A DNA stretch of 64,000 nt from Geminocystis sp050753365. GTDB lineage: Bacteria; Cyanobacteriota; Cyanobacteriia; Cyanobacteriales; Cyanobacteriaceae. This document shows positions 16,764 through 24,690 of the stretch, piece after piece. The notes beneath the pieces are model-generated. The model did no database searches. It was given only the letters and a program-made list of their open reading frames with translations, and had not been told where the DNA came from. The stretch lies in contig NZ_JBLZFY010000004.1 in assembly GCF_050753365.1 (NCBI RefSeq), forward strand, positions 1-64,000, in the 5' to 3' direction. A program made the translations under genes and the position numbers. The first letter of the stretch is position 1, and every line of letters begins with the position of its first letter.

Positions 16764-17336
16764 TTATTTTATTTTAAGCCAAGAAAATATTTGATTAACT
16801 GTTAATTCTAAATTCAAGGAATTAATAACTGGTAAAATTTCTTCATTTCGATAAATTTTTAGGGGTTTTTGTCTTTCAAATACCATAATTATTTTTTCTT
16901 CACTATCTATTAACCACCCTAATTGTGTGCCATTTTCTAAACAAAATAAAATATTATCTATTACTTTTGTGGGTTTTTGATTGGGAGATAAAATTTCTAT
17001 ACACCAATCAGGGGAAGAATTAAATTGATTGGCTATTTCTCCTTCCTCGTCTAAAGGTATTCTTTCCCAATAAAAAATAGCAATATCTGGTACGATCGAT
17101 CTACTAGAAAAGGTACAACGCAATTCAGGTAAAGCATAAACTATTTTTTCTGGTTGGTTAAATTGATTAATAATTTCACAAATTTTGTATTGAATCTGAC
17201 TATGTTTTCCTTGAGGCATAGGTTTTCTAATGACTTGATTATTGATGTATTCATAGGCAGGAGATTCTTCGATATAATCCTGTTGTAAAAATTCTTCAAG
17301 AGTTAATGTTGTCTTTTTGATAGGGGTAATAGTCAT
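16764..17336 (-). CDS. Uma2-family (DUF820) endonuclease-like protein
   Basis: A 190-aa protein with the DUF820 pattern: LTLEEFLQQDYIEESPAYEY, MPQGKHSQIQYKICEIIN, a SIVPDIAIFYWERIP catalytic-Asp strand and DWCIEILSPNQKPTKVIDNI (E...K pair). It ends with GWLIDSEEKIIMVFERQKP. It is a different subfamily from the copy at 12421 (PMPQGKHSQIQ type). Its function in cyanobacteria is unknown and it may descend from mobile elements. Confidence 0.88.
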   Translation of the reverse strand: MTITPIKKTTLTLEEFLQQDYIEESPAYEYINNQVIRKPMPQGKHSQIQYKICEIINQFNQPEKIVYALPELRCTFSSRSIVPDIAIFYWERIPLDEEGEIANQFNSSPDWCIEILSPNQKPTKVIDNILFCLENGTQLGWLIDSEEKIIMVFERQKPLKIYRNEEILPVINSLNLELTVNQIFSWLKIK

Positions 17337-17393
17337 AAATTTTAATGATTTCCCAATTAGCTTTTTAAAATTAATTGTACTTTTTTCCTATGT

Positions 17394-18068
17394 TTATTTT
17401 AACGTGGCATCAGTAAATCTTTTAGCTAACAAATCAATACCTGTAATCGCCGTTCCCACAACCACCGCAAAACAGCCTAAATCAAGGGCTTTTCTCACTT
17501 CTTGGGGTGTTTTGACTCCGCCTTCACAAATAATCGGTTTATCAATAGTTTTAACCAGTTTCTCGATAAATTCAAAGCTAGGGGGAATGAGATTTTGTGT
17601 TGCTTCTGTATAAGCATAAAGAGTAGTGCCGATAAAATCTGCTCCAGCTTGACTCGCTTCGATCGAACTTTCAAAGGTATCAATATCTGCCATAATAGGC
17701 TTACCCAACTCCTGCTTAATCTTAGCGATAAGTTGGGGCATAGTTTCCCCGTTAGGGCGACTTCTGAGGGTGGCATCAATAGCGATAATATCTGCACCAG
17801 CCTCACTCACCGCCACCGCATCTTCAAAACGAGGAGTAATATAAACCGAAGAATCCAACCCCATTTGTTTCCATAAACCAATGACGGGAATATCTGGTAA
17901 TAGTTTTTTGACGGCTTTAATGTGGCTTGGGCTATCAATTCTTAAACCCTTTGCCCCTTGATTAACACAGGCTAGTGCGATCGTACTAATGATGTCGGGA
18001 TGATGTAAGGGTGAATCACTAGGCGCTTGACAGGAAATTATAAGGCTTGATTTTAAAGTTTCGATCAT
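17394..18068 (-). CDS. nanE: N-acetylmannosamine-6-phosphate 2-epimerase
   Basis: A TIM-barrel enzyme of ~224 aa that interconverts ManNAc-6-P and GlcNAc-6-P. Family features are LIISCQAPSDSPLHHPDI near the start, IDSPSHIKAVKKLLP, DIIAIDATLRSRPNGE, IMADIDTFESSIEASQAGAD and the phosphate-binding CEGGVKTPQEV...VVGTAITG. ATG 18068 is preferred to TTG 18077. No other sialic-acid catabolism genes are adjacent, so it probably works in amino-sugar recycling. Confidence 0.9.
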   Translation of the reverse strand: MIETLKSSLIISCQAPSDSPLHHPDIISTIALACVNQGAKGLRIDSPSHIKAVKKLLPDIPVIGLWKQMGLDSSVYITPRFEDAVAVSEAGADIIAIDATLRSRPNGETMPQLIAKIKQELGKPIMADIDTFESSIEASQAGADFIGTTLYAYTEATQNLIPPSFEFIEKLVKTIDKPIICEGGVKTPQEVRKALDLGCFAVVVGTAITGIDLLAKRFTDATLK

Positions 18069-18143
18069 AAAAATCAATATAATGAAAAATATATTCTATA
18101 ATAGTAAAAATTGCAAACGGAAAAACTCAGAGATGTTATTATT

Positions 18144-18437
18144 TTATTCAGAAAAAAACTTTTCTAAATCTCGATAACCATTAATAACTCTTGTAATAAT
18201 AATTCCATTACTTTGGGGATAATAAAAAATAACATAATCATCCACTAAAAAACCTTTTAAATTCGGTTTAAGTTTATAATAATTCTTACCTAAATTTGGA
18301 AAATTAGCTATTAATTTACTTTTATTCCGAATAGCATCAAATAAGTTACTTGCATATTGAGGGTTTATTTTAGCTACAGAGTCACAAATTTCTTTCAAAT
18401 CTTTAACGGCTTCTTCTGAAAAACTATAAGTCCCCAT
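18144..18437 (-). CDS. RelE/ParE-family toxin
   Basis: A 97-aa protein with the ParE fold signature: YSFSEEAVKDLKEICDSVAK at the start, FPNLGKNYYKLKPNLKGFLV, DYVIFYYP and GIIITRVINGYRDLEKFF at the end. ParE members inhibit gyrase and RelE members cleave mRNA; the target here is not known. Its start overlaps the antitoxin stop by one base at 18437, a typical type II toxin-antitoxin arrangement. Confidence 0.88.
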   Translation of the reverse strand: MGTYSFSEEAVKDLKEICDSVAKINPQYASNLFDAIRNKSKLIANFPNLGKNYYKLKPNLKGFLVDDYVIFYYPQSNGIIITRVINGYRDLEKFFSE

Positions 18438-18697
18438 TATTCTACCCCATATTGTTGTTTTAATGAGGCTTTAATTTCTTGAAAAACCATTTCTCCATCT
18501 ACTATCTTTCCTTCTTCAATTTGTTTTGTGCCGATGTCTATTTTTTCCTTCAAATCATTTAATCTTTTTTCACTTTCTTCATCTTCATCAGGTAAAATTA
18601 TCACTTCTACTTTTTGCCCGGCATTAAACGGTAAATTTGATAATATCAATTCTTTAGAAGTACTAATTGTCAGATATTGCTTATAGGCATTCATCAT
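18437..18697 (-). CDS. Antitoxin partner of the ParE-like toxin
   Basis: An 86-aa protein. An N-terminal beta-like region (YLTISTSKELILSNLPFNAG then QKVEVIILP) resembles the DNA-binding part of AbrB/Phd-like antitoxins, and an acidic helical tail follows (DEESEKRLNDLKEKIDIG). It is encoded directly before and overlapping the toxin gene. Confidence 0.75.
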   Translation of the reverse strand: MMNAYKQYLTISTSKELILSNLPFNAGQKVEVIILPDEDEESEKRLNDLKEKIDIGTKQIEEGKIVDGEMVFQEIKASLKQQYGVE

Positions 18698-18822
18698 AAT
18701 ATTTTTGGTGTTGAGTTAAAAATCTTGACTTTATTTTAGCTTATTCAAGACTTACTGATTTTTACCACAACTTACTGGAGATTACTGATAATATCTCATT
18801 TTATTACATATCAACCATAATA

Positions 18823-18853
18823 AACAAAATAAGGGTTGAATATTATTCAACCC
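18823..18853 (-). terminator. Intrinsic terminator candidate after rplA
   Basis: Read on the minus strand, an 8-bp stem (GGGTTGAA / TTCAACCC, 5-nt loop) is followed by TTATTTTGT. It lies about 90 bp downstream of rplA and would end the secE-nusG-rplK-rplA unit before any rplJ/rplL. Confidence 0.6.
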
Positions 18854-18940
18854 CTACAATCACTTAAAAAACTTATTTGATTTTATCTTTTGTCTTGTTC
18901 AAAAGACTTTTTTAACACATCCTACCTAATACCGATAATC

Positions 18941-19651
18941 TTAATCGTTTAATTTAAGGTCTCTTAAAGCGTTAATATCCAATTCGATCGAAGGTCCCAT
19001 AGAAGAAGATACAAACACAGTACGCCAATAACGACCTTTTGCACCAGAAGGACGCTGACGATCGACCGTCTCTTGTATTGCTTTTAAGTTAGATAATAAA
19101 TCATCTGCCGAGAAAGATACTTTACCAAATAAGACGTGGACAATACCAGTTCGATCGGCACGAAACTCTAATTTACCTGCTTTAAATTCATTAATCGCCC
19201 CTGCTAAATCAGTGGTAACAGTACCGCCTTTAGGAGAAGGCATTAAGCCTTTAGGACCTAAAGCACGACCTAATTTAGCGATTTTAGGCATCATATCAGG
19301 GGTAGCAATTAAGACATCGAAATCCATCATTCCCTTTTGAATTTCGTCGATTAAATCCTCTTCCCCCACGATATCCGCACCAGCAGTTTTAGCTTCTTTC
19401 ACTTGTTCCCCTCTGGTAATTACCGCAACTCTCACGGTTTGTCCTGTACCTTTGGGTAAGCTAACAGTAGTTCTTAACTGTTGATCGGTGTATTTAGGAT
19501 CAATCCCTAAGCGGATATGAACTTCCGCCGTTTCATCAAATTTAGCGGTGGCGGTTTCTTTTAATAATTGCAACGCCTCCAGAGGTGCGTAGGCTTTGGC
19601 TTCTACCTTAGCTAACGCCTCTTTATATCTACGACTTACTTTTCTACTCAT
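18941..19651 (-). CDS. rplA: 50S ribosomal protein L1
   Basis: A 236-aa L1 protein that forms the mobile L1 stalk and, in many bacteria, represses its own operon. Conserved L1 blocks are VHIRLGIDPKYTDQQLRTTV, LPKGTG, ATPDMMPKIAKLGRALGPKG, LMPSPKGGTVT and EFRADRTGIVH. It is the last gene of the cluster. In many bacteria rplJ and rplL follow, but here a terminator-like hairpin and a toxin-antitoxin pair do. Confidence 0.97.
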   Translation of the reverse strand: MSRKVSRRYKEALAKVEAKAYAPLEALQLLKETATAKFDETAEVHIRLGIDPKYTDQQLRTTVSLPKGTGQTVRVAVITRGEQVKEAKTAGADIVGEEDLIDEIQKGMMDFDVLIATPDMMPKIAKLGRALGPKGLMPSPKGGTVTTDLAGAINEFKAGKLEFRADRTGIVHVLFGKVSFSADDLLSNLKAIQETVDRQRPSGAKGRYWRTVFVSSSMGPSIELDINALRDLKLND

Positions 19652-19792
19652 TTACGTTATGTGTCTCCTTGGGTAAACTAACGAAGTTTTAACACCTCTC
19701 CCCAAAATAAAATTACTTTTAATTTGAACGATCGGAATTTATGTTGATTTTTTATTCAACATCTATGCCTATTAATCAGCCTTGTTGAATTT

Positions 19793-20218
19793 TTAGTCAA
19801 CAACGGTAACGCCCATATTACGAGCAGTTCCAGCGATAATTTTCATAGCCGCTTCAATGTCATTAGCATTCAAGTCAGGCATTTTTGTTTGGGCGATTTC
19901 TTTTAATTGAGCTTTGGTAATTTTAGCTACCTTGTTACGGTTGGGTTCTTTTGAACCACTTTTGATCCCAACGGCAGTTTTAATTAACTCAGAAGCAGGA
20001 GGGGTTTTGAGAATGAAGGTAAAACTACGATCCTCAAATACAGAAATCTCTACGGGAATAATCATCCCTACTTGATTAGACGTTTTGGCGTTATATTCTT
20101 TACAGAATGCCATGATGTTCACACCGTGTTGACCTAATGCAGGACCAACGGGAGGTGCTGGGTTTGCTTTCCCGGCGGGTAAAGCTAATTTGATTAATGC
20201 AACGACTTTTTTTGCCAT
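19793..20218 (-). CDS. rplK: 50S ribosomal protein L11
   Basis: A 141-aa L11 protein, part of the GTPase-associated centre. It has the N-terminal ALPAGKANPAPPVGPALGQH signature, NIMAFCKEYNAKT and the C-terminal rRNA-binding domain ending IIAGTARNMGVTVVD. It lies between nusG and rplA. Confidence 0.97.
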   Translation of the reverse strand: MAKKVVALIKLALPAGKANPAPPVGPALGQHGVNIMAFCKEYNAKTSNQVGMIIPVEISVFEDRSFTFILKTPPASELIKTAVGIKSGSKEPNRNKVAKITKAQLKEIAQTKMPDLNANDIEAAMKIIAGTARNMGVTVVD

Positions 20219-20233
20219 TGTTTAAGTTTCCTT

Positions 20234-20848
20234 TTATCCTTGTTTTTCTACTTGATTAAATTCCAATTCTACGGGGGTGTCACGCCCGAAAATTGATAAC
20301 AATGCCTTGAGTTTGCTTCTTTCGGTACTAACCTCAATTACTGCTCCAGCAAAGTCTTTGAATGGTCCTGATAATACTACAATTTGATCTCCTACCTGCA
20401 TATCAATTTTGACCACAGGTTCAGCATCATCCATTTGTTTGAAGATTCGATCGACTTCCTTTGGGGATAATGGCATGGGTTTAACATGACCTCTACCTCT
20501 ACCTACAGCTCGTCTCTGTTCTGCTCCTACAAAGTTGATGACATTAGGAGTATTTTTGACCATCTGCCAAGCGTCATCATCTAAGATCATTTCCACTAAC
20601 ACATAGCCGGGTAGTACTTTTTCCTCGCCACTATAGCGACTACCATCCTTACGGACTTTTACTGTGGGACTTTGAGGTATTCTCACTTGCAAGACTCGAT
20701 CGGCAAGATCAAAACTATGAACTCGTTGTTCGATGTCAGTTTTAACCTTTTTTTCGCAACCTGCACCTACTTGTACTACATACCAACGGGGTTTTCCTAC
20801 CGCTCTTTTAGGAGTAGATTCTCCTTCATTGTCGGGAGTAAAAGTCAT
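20234..20848 (-). CDS. nusG: Transcription termination/antitermination factor NusG
   Basis: A 204-aa NusG that binds RNA polymerase and promotes processivity and transcription-translation coupling. The NGN domain has PRWYVVQVGAGCEKKVKTDI, VLPGYVLVEMILDDDAW and NVINFVG. The C-terminal KOW domain reads GDQIVVLSGPFKDFAGAVIE. The ATG overlaps the secE stop by one base (TAATG). Confidence 0.97.
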   Translation of the reverse strand: MTFTPDNEGESTPKRAVGKPRWYVVQVGAGCEKKVKTDIEQRVHSFDLADRVLQVRIPQSPTVKVRKDGSRYSGEEKVLPGYVLVEMILDDDAWQMVKNTPNVINFVGAEQRRAVGRGRGHVKPMPLSPKEVDRIFKQMDDAEPVVKIDMQVGDQIVVLSGPFKDFAGAVIEVSTERSKLKALLSIFGRDTPVELEFNQVEKQG

Positions 20849-21087
20849 TAAAACACCTTCCCAGCCGCCCAGCCAAATATTTTATCGACTAAATAAATCA
20901 CAGTAGCTACTAATGTTACCATTAGAATAACAGCTACAGATTCACTCAGTAATTGTTGACGGGAAGGCCACACAACTTTAGCTAATTCTTGTTTTGTTTC
21001 CTCTACAAAATTGGCTTTGTCGGGGTTGTTATTTTCTGTCGGTGCAGTGCTAACATTTTTCGCCTTGACGGTTTCTTTATTTGTCAC
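20848..21087 (-). CDS. secE: Preprotein translocase subunit SecE
   Basis: A small single-span SecE of ~79 aa from GTG 21087, chosen because a GAGGGA ribosome-binding sequence sits just upstream; TTG 21102 is possible. It has a variable polar N-terminus, the conserved FVEETKQELAKVVWPSRQQL amphipathic segment and one membrane helix (AVILMVTLVATVIYLVDKIF). Overlap with nusG indicates coupling. Confidence 0.93.
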   Translation of the reverse strand: MTNKETVKAKNVSTAPTENNNPDKANFVEETKQELAKVVWPSRQQLLSESVAVILMVTLVATVIYLVDKIFGWAAGKVF

Positions 21088-21193
21088 AATAGTTTCCCTC
21101 AATAACAGACTTTTTTCTGGGTCAATTAGACACCAAATGTATGCTCTCTATTATAGAGTCTATTAACCTTCTGTTTCTTTTTGATTAGACCAA

Positions 21194-21265
21194 CACGCCC
21201 TAGAGGATTTGAACCCCTGACATTCGGTTTTGGAGACCGACGTTCTACCACTGAACTAAGGACGT
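21194..21265 (-). tRNA. tRNA-Trp (CCA anticodon)
   Basis: A 72-nt cloverleaf on the minus strand. The acceptor stem is ACGTCCT / AGGGCGT with discriminator G. The D arm is AGTTCAGTGGTAGAACG, the anticodon loop CTCCAAA puts CCA opposite plus positions 21231-21233, and the T arm is AGGGGTTCAAATCCTCT. The 3' CCA is not encoded. It is placed between rplS and secE, as in other cyanobacteria. Confidence 0.95.
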
Positions 21266-21452
21266 ATATGTAAATACTATAACGATTTTTGTTAAATTTT
21301 GTCAAGGGGTTGAGCAATTTAACTTTTTTTGATCGTTCGTTGGAGCTAAACAAGCAAGAAATTAAGTTAATATTATCAAGAGAGTAGGTAATTTTATGGA
21401 TAAATAGTTATCAACAAAATTACTTTGTTAGCTTAACAATATTGAAATCAGA

Positions 21453-21845
21453 CTATTTTTTGGTGACGTTATCCAATGGTCGATCGAAACGTTGTTTAAT
21501 ACGAGTAGCTTTACCGACTCTATCTCTGAGATAGTACAGTTTAGCACGTCTTACTTTACCACGACGAATAACTTGAATGTTGGCGACAATAGGAGAATGA
21601 ATCATAAAGACTCTTTCTACGCCTACACCTTGAAATATGCGTCTCACGGTAATCGTTTCGTTAATTCCGCCATTACGCATGGCGATAATTGTACCCTCGA
21701 AGGGTTGTACTCTTTCTTTGCCTCCTTCTTGAATGCGGACACCTACTTTGACAGTATCGCCGACATTAAGGGAAGGTAATGTACTTTTGTCTTTCTGATA
21801 TTCAGCCTCGATCGACTGAATAATCGCAGTTGCATTTATAGACAT
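21453..21845 (-). CDS. rplS: 50S ribosomal protein L19
   Basis: A 130-aa L19 protein at the 30S-50S interface. It has LPSLNVGDTVKVGVRIQEGG, RVQPFEGTIIAMRNGG, ETITVRRIFQGVGVERVF and RRAKLYYLRDRVGKATRIK, all conserved. It is upstream of the tRNA-Trp-secE-nusG block on the same strand. Confidence 0.97.
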   Translation of the reverse strand: MSINATAIIQSIEAEYQKDKSTLPSLNVGDTVKVGVRIQEGGKERVQPFEGTIIAMRNGGINETITVRRIFQGVGVERVFMIHSPIVANIQVIRRGKVRRAKLYYLRDRVGKATRIKQRFDRPLDNVTKK

Positions 21846-22203
21846 GGAGATTTATTGCTAGAAAACTCACAATTCTCTATCATAACTTTTATCTGATTTC
21901 TTTGTCAATAAAAAATTTTCTAAGCTAGGTCATCATCAGAGTTGATAAGCTAGAAAGAACGCATCTAAGTTTACTGATAAAGACAGGTTTTTACTATTTC
22001 ATCTCATAATCTAACTTTATACATTTTGACGTGCGGAATGTGGGCTTAACTTAAAGGAATTTGATTTGATTCTAAAAATGTAGGGTGGGCAATGCCCACC
22101 ATCTTAGAATTTTAAGATTAGATTTCAAGTATTGATATAAATACTATTTTTAAAGGCATCGTTTATGATTGAATAAGTAAAGCTAATACAAATTTCAACC
22201 AAC
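21846..22203. other. Intergenic region with a GGTGGGCAATGCCCACC palindrome
   Basis: This ~360-bp spacer separates divergently transcribed rplS and a Phd-like antitoxin. It holds the palindrome at 22084-22100, which also occurs after clpB (24625-24641) as a terminator stem. No ORF or RNA gene was seen. The rplS promoter must lie near its left end. Confidence 0.6.
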
Positions 22204-22452
22204 ATGGAAACCATAAAAATTAATCAACCACAACTTGATTTGCGTAAAATAATTGCAGAAATTAATCAAAAACATCAACCTATTTTGATCGAAGAAACAA
22301 CAGATAAGGCAGTTTTAATTTCTGAGCAAAAATGGAAGGAAATCCAAGAAACTCTATATCTTCAATCTATACCCAAGATGGTAGATTCTATTCATCAAGA
22401 AGCGTCCACCCCTATAGAGGAATGTATTGATATTCAGGATATTGATTGGTAA
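22204..22452 (+). CDS. Phd/YefM-family antitoxin
   Basis: An 82-aa protein with the Phd/YefM pattern: LDLRKIIAEINQKHQPILIE, KAVLISEQKWKEIQETLYL, and a C-terminal toxin-binding tail (EECIDIQDIDW). The stop overlaps the ATG of a toxin start (TAATG), but that toxin gene is truncated after 20 codons, so this is now an orphan antitoxin. Confidence 0.85.
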   Translation: METIKINQPQLDLRKIIAEINQKHQPILIEETTDKAVLISEQKWKEIQETLYLQSIPKMVDSIHQEASTPIEECIDIQDIDW

Positions 22453-22514
22453 TGTGGCGAGTTATTCTAACAAAACAAGCTAATAAGGATGCTAAAAAAT
22501 TATTTCACTTCTAG
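22452..22514 (+). pseudogene. Truncated YoeB/Txe-like toxin remnant
   Basis: From ATG 22452 the translation is MWRVILTKQANKDAKKL, the N-terminus of Txe/YoeB-RelE-type toxins that usually follow YefM antitoxins, then FHF and a stop. The remaining ~65 codons are gone. Homology ends within about 10 bp of the 3' end of an oppositely oriented HicB remnant, which marks a deletion or recombination junction near 22500. Confidence 0.7.
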
Positions 22515-22653
22515 CTTGTTGATGGTGAATTTTAATAATATCTGTAACTGCTTCTTTGGTTTCTTCTTGGGCATTTGCACCCGGTATCTCCTCCACCCAA
22601 CCAATCCACCAATCTCCATCTTTTGTAATAATAGCAGTATATTCAGCATTCAT
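22492..22653 (-). pseudogene. HicB-like antitoxin fragment
   Basis: From ATG 22653 (minus) the sequence encodes MNAEYTAIITKDGDWWIGWV, EEIPGANAQEETKEAVTDI and a few more residues, 53 aa in total. This is the HicB-type partial RNase H fold without the usual C-terminal extension. No HicA gene adjoins it. It abuts the toxin remnant on the other strand; both look truncated at the same junction. A functional short protein cannot be excluded. Confidence 0.55.
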
Positions 22654-22756
22654 AATCAATATTTTTATGGTTTAGTTATTTCTGATTTATAATTATAATT
22701 TATTTATTCCGAAATTATAAAAGTTCTCAATTCGATCGAAATTATAACCAAAAAAT

Positions 22757-22969
22757 ATGTTAGAAGTTACATTATCAAAAGAATATCAAATTGTTATCCC
22801 TCCAGAAATTAGAGAGAGTTTACAGTTAAAAGCAGGACAAAAATTTTCCCTAGTCATCAAAAATGATTTAATATCCTTAATACCTCAAAAAACAACGATG
22901 GAATCCTTGAGAGGTATTTTAAAAGATGCAAATATTGATAATATTCGAGATCGTAATGAGAGAGTATGA
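22757..22969 (+). CDS. vapB: AbrB/MazE-type antitoxin (VapB)
   Basis: A 70-aa swapped-hairpin AbrB-fold protein: MLEVTLSKEYQIVIPPEIRE then SLQLKAGQKFSLV, and a short C-terminal tail for toxin binding. Its stop overlaps the ATG of the following PIN gene (ATGA), the classic vapBC arrangement. Confidence 0.88.
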   Translation: MLEVTLSKEYQIVIPPEIRESLQLKAGQKFSLVIKNDLISLIPQKTTMESLRGILKDANIDNIRDRNERV

Positions 22970-23358
22970 AAGTTCTTGTTGATACTTGTGGATGGATTGA
23001 ATGGCTAACAGACGGGATTTTAGCCGATAAATTTGCACCTTATTTAATTAATATAAATGATCTTATTGTGCCAACTTCCATACAATACGAATTACATAAG
23101 TGGATTTGTCGTGAAAAAAATGAGGAATTTGCAAAAGAAATTATTGCTTTAACCCAACAAGGTAAAGTTATTCCTTTAAGCGAATCTTTAGCTATTCTTA
23201 CTTCACAAGTATCTCGCCAATTTAAGCTAAGTTTCGCCGATGCAATTATTTATGCTACTGCCGTACAAGAAAAAGTGCAAATTATTACGTCTGATGATCA
23301 TTTTCTGAATTTACCAAATGTGCAATATTTTTCTAAAAAATCTGATATTAACAATTAA
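22966..23358 (+). CDS. vapC: VapC-type PIN-domain toxin
   Basis: A 130-aa PIN ribonuclease with the acidic set intact: VLVDTCGWIEWL (D6), PTSIQYELHKW (E), LSFADAIIYATA (D) and ITSDDHFL (D). The cognate antitoxin is encoded immediately before it with overlapping codons. The RNA target is unknown. Confidence 0.88.
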   Translation: MKVLVDTCGWIEWLTDGILADKFAPYLININDLIVPTSIQYELHKWICREKNEEFAKEIIALTQQGKVIPLSESLAILTSQVSRQFKLSFADAIIYATAVQEKVQIITSDDHFLNLPNVQYFSKKSDINN

Positions 23359-23501
23359 AAATCATAATCAAAAAAGGTTGACATTGCCTACTACTCTGAC
23401 TTCTCGATCGAAATTAAACTATAGTTTTAATGGGTAAAAATTAAGAATATGAATTACAAAAAAAATATTAATTAAAGACATTTACAAATCATTTTGGATA
23501 A

Positions 23502-23825
23502 TTAAATTAAAATAGAAATTCCTTTATTTTTAACAAGATTTAACAATTTTAAAGATGAGCCTTTAGGTTTTTTTTCTCCATTTTCCCATTGTAAAATTAA
23601 ACGAGAAGAGACATTCAAATATTTGGCAAATACTTCTTGACTTAAATTTTGTTCTTGACGAATAGCTTTAATTTCTTCTGGTTTAAGAGATTGAATTGGA
23701 CTTAAACATATCTCGTCAAATTCTTTCATTTTAGATTCACTTAACAAATCTAAGGAGTGTAAATCAGATGCTGTTTCATGAATAGATGCTAAAATATCAC
23801 TTTGATAAACATTTTTATTGTTCAT
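23502..23825 (-). CDS. XRE-family antitoxin, TumA-like
   Basis: A 107-aa protein with a C-terminal Xre helix-turn-helix (LKPEEIKAIRQEQNLSQEVF, AKYLNVSSRLILQWENGEKK). The N-terminus (SDILASIHETASDLH) is that of HigA/NadS/TumA antitoxins. It is the last gene of a three-gene minus-strand set, 23 bp after the DUF6516 (TumE-like) gene, so it likely neutralises that toxin and autoregulates the operon. Confidence 0.8.
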   Translation of the reverse strand: MNNKNVYQSDILASIHETASDLHSLDLLSESKMKEFDEICLSPIQSLKPEEIKAIRQEQNLSQEVFAKYLNVSSRLILQWENGEKKPKGSSLKLLNLVKNKGISILI

Positions 23826-23848
23826 AACTTTTTCATGATAATAAAAGT

Positions 23849-24241
23849 TTATATTGATTTTATTTCCTGTTCAATTAAGTTTATAATCTGTAAAATATTT
23901 CTTGATTCACTAGGTTTTACGATCAATTCATCTTCAATATGAACATGATGAGGAAAATTTGGCAAATCGGGAAAATGCTCAACATTATCCCAACGTTTTC
24001 TTAATTTTTGCTTAGTTTCATTCATCCATTGATAACGATAACTTAATGTTACTAATCGACTATCAATTAACGTAAAAGATTGTGCAACTTCGAGAAAATC
24101 TTGATTAATTAAGGTAATTCTTGCCCGAAAATAACCCCGTTTAAATAAAATTCTTTCATCAATAATTTTAAAGGATTTAATAACTAAACTTGTGTTTAAT
24201 TTTTCTTTTATTAAATTAATATAATTTTCCAGAGTTATCAT
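23849..24241 (-). CDS. DUF6516 (TumE-like) toxin
   Basis: A 130-aa protein with the DUF6516/TumE pattern: RGYFRARITLINQDFLEVAQ, RLVTLSYRYQWMNETKQKLR, RWDN then HHVHIEDELIVKPS. TumE proteins are described as toxins paired with Xre antitoxins (TumA), consistent with the next gene. It begins seven bases after the upstream 99-aa gene. Confidence 0.75.
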   Translation of the reverse strand: MITLENYINLIKEKLNTSLVIKSFKIIDERILFKRGYFRARITLINQDFLEVAQSFTLIDSRLVTLSYRYQWMNETKQKLRKRWDNVEHFPDLPNFPHHVHIEDELIVKPSESRNILQIINLIEQEIKSI

Positions 24242-24248
24242 TATTATC

Positions 24249-24548
24249 TTATTTTAACTCTTCCTTTGCGGATAACAACATTTCATAAAAAACACTCCAT
24301 TCAAATAAATCAATATCATCCCCTAATTTTCCTTGACGAAATTGAGTGTAAAAATCATAAGAGGACATTTTATATTTATTTTCATAGTTTTTTAATTGAA
24401 TTTCTAAATCAATAATATTTTGTTGAATTGTATTAAGTTTTGGTGAATTATTATTATCTAAATTTGTTTGTTTATTTAATAAATTTCTTTCTTCTTCTGA
24501 AAGAGATAAAATAATTTTAGTTAGAGAATTAACTAATTGTGTATTCAT
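24249..24548 (-). CDS. Small coiled-coil protein leading a TumE/TumA-like operon
   Basis: A 99-aa charged helical protein (TKIILSLSEEERNLLNKQT, IQQNIIDLEIQLKNYENKYK, MSSYDFYTQFRQGKLGD). No known domain was recognised with confidence. Its 7-bp spacing to the TumE-like gene suggests a three-gene TA operon in which it may be a second antitoxin or accessory factor. Confidence 0.65.
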   Translation of the reverse strand: MNTQLVNSLTKIILSLSEEERNLLNKQTNLDNNNSPKLNTIQQNIIDLEIQLKNYENKYKMSSYDFYTQFRQGKLGDDIDLFEWSVFYEMLLSAKEELK

Positions 24549-24618
24549 ACTTTTATAAAGGATTCAAAATTAATAAATAGTCAGGTATTAAAGCTAATTT
24601 TTAGATTACCTCATAATC

Positions 24619-24641
24619 AAAAAAGGTGGGCAATGCCCACC
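24619..24641 (-). terminator. Intrinsic terminator of clpB
   Basis: On the minus strand the stem GGTGGGC / GCCCACC (loop ATT) is followed by six Ts. It lies ~50 bp after the clpB stop. The stem is the same palindrome as at 22084-22100, so the terminator derives from a dispersed repeat. Confidence 0.7.
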
Positions 24642-24690
24642 CTACTTTTAATTCCCCCTTCCCTGTGGGAGAGGGGGTTGGGGGTGAAGG

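Noticed and set aside
18823..18853. L10 leader or ribosomal attenuator
   Set aside because: No rplJ follows; a simple hairpin with T-rich tail is better read as a terminator.
21126..21353. 75-aa minus-strand ORF
   Set aside because: Covers the tRNA-Trp gene; translation of a tRNA is not a protein.
22489..22692. 67-aa plus-strand ORF
   Set aside because: Antisense of the HicB fragment; low-complexity translation without family features.
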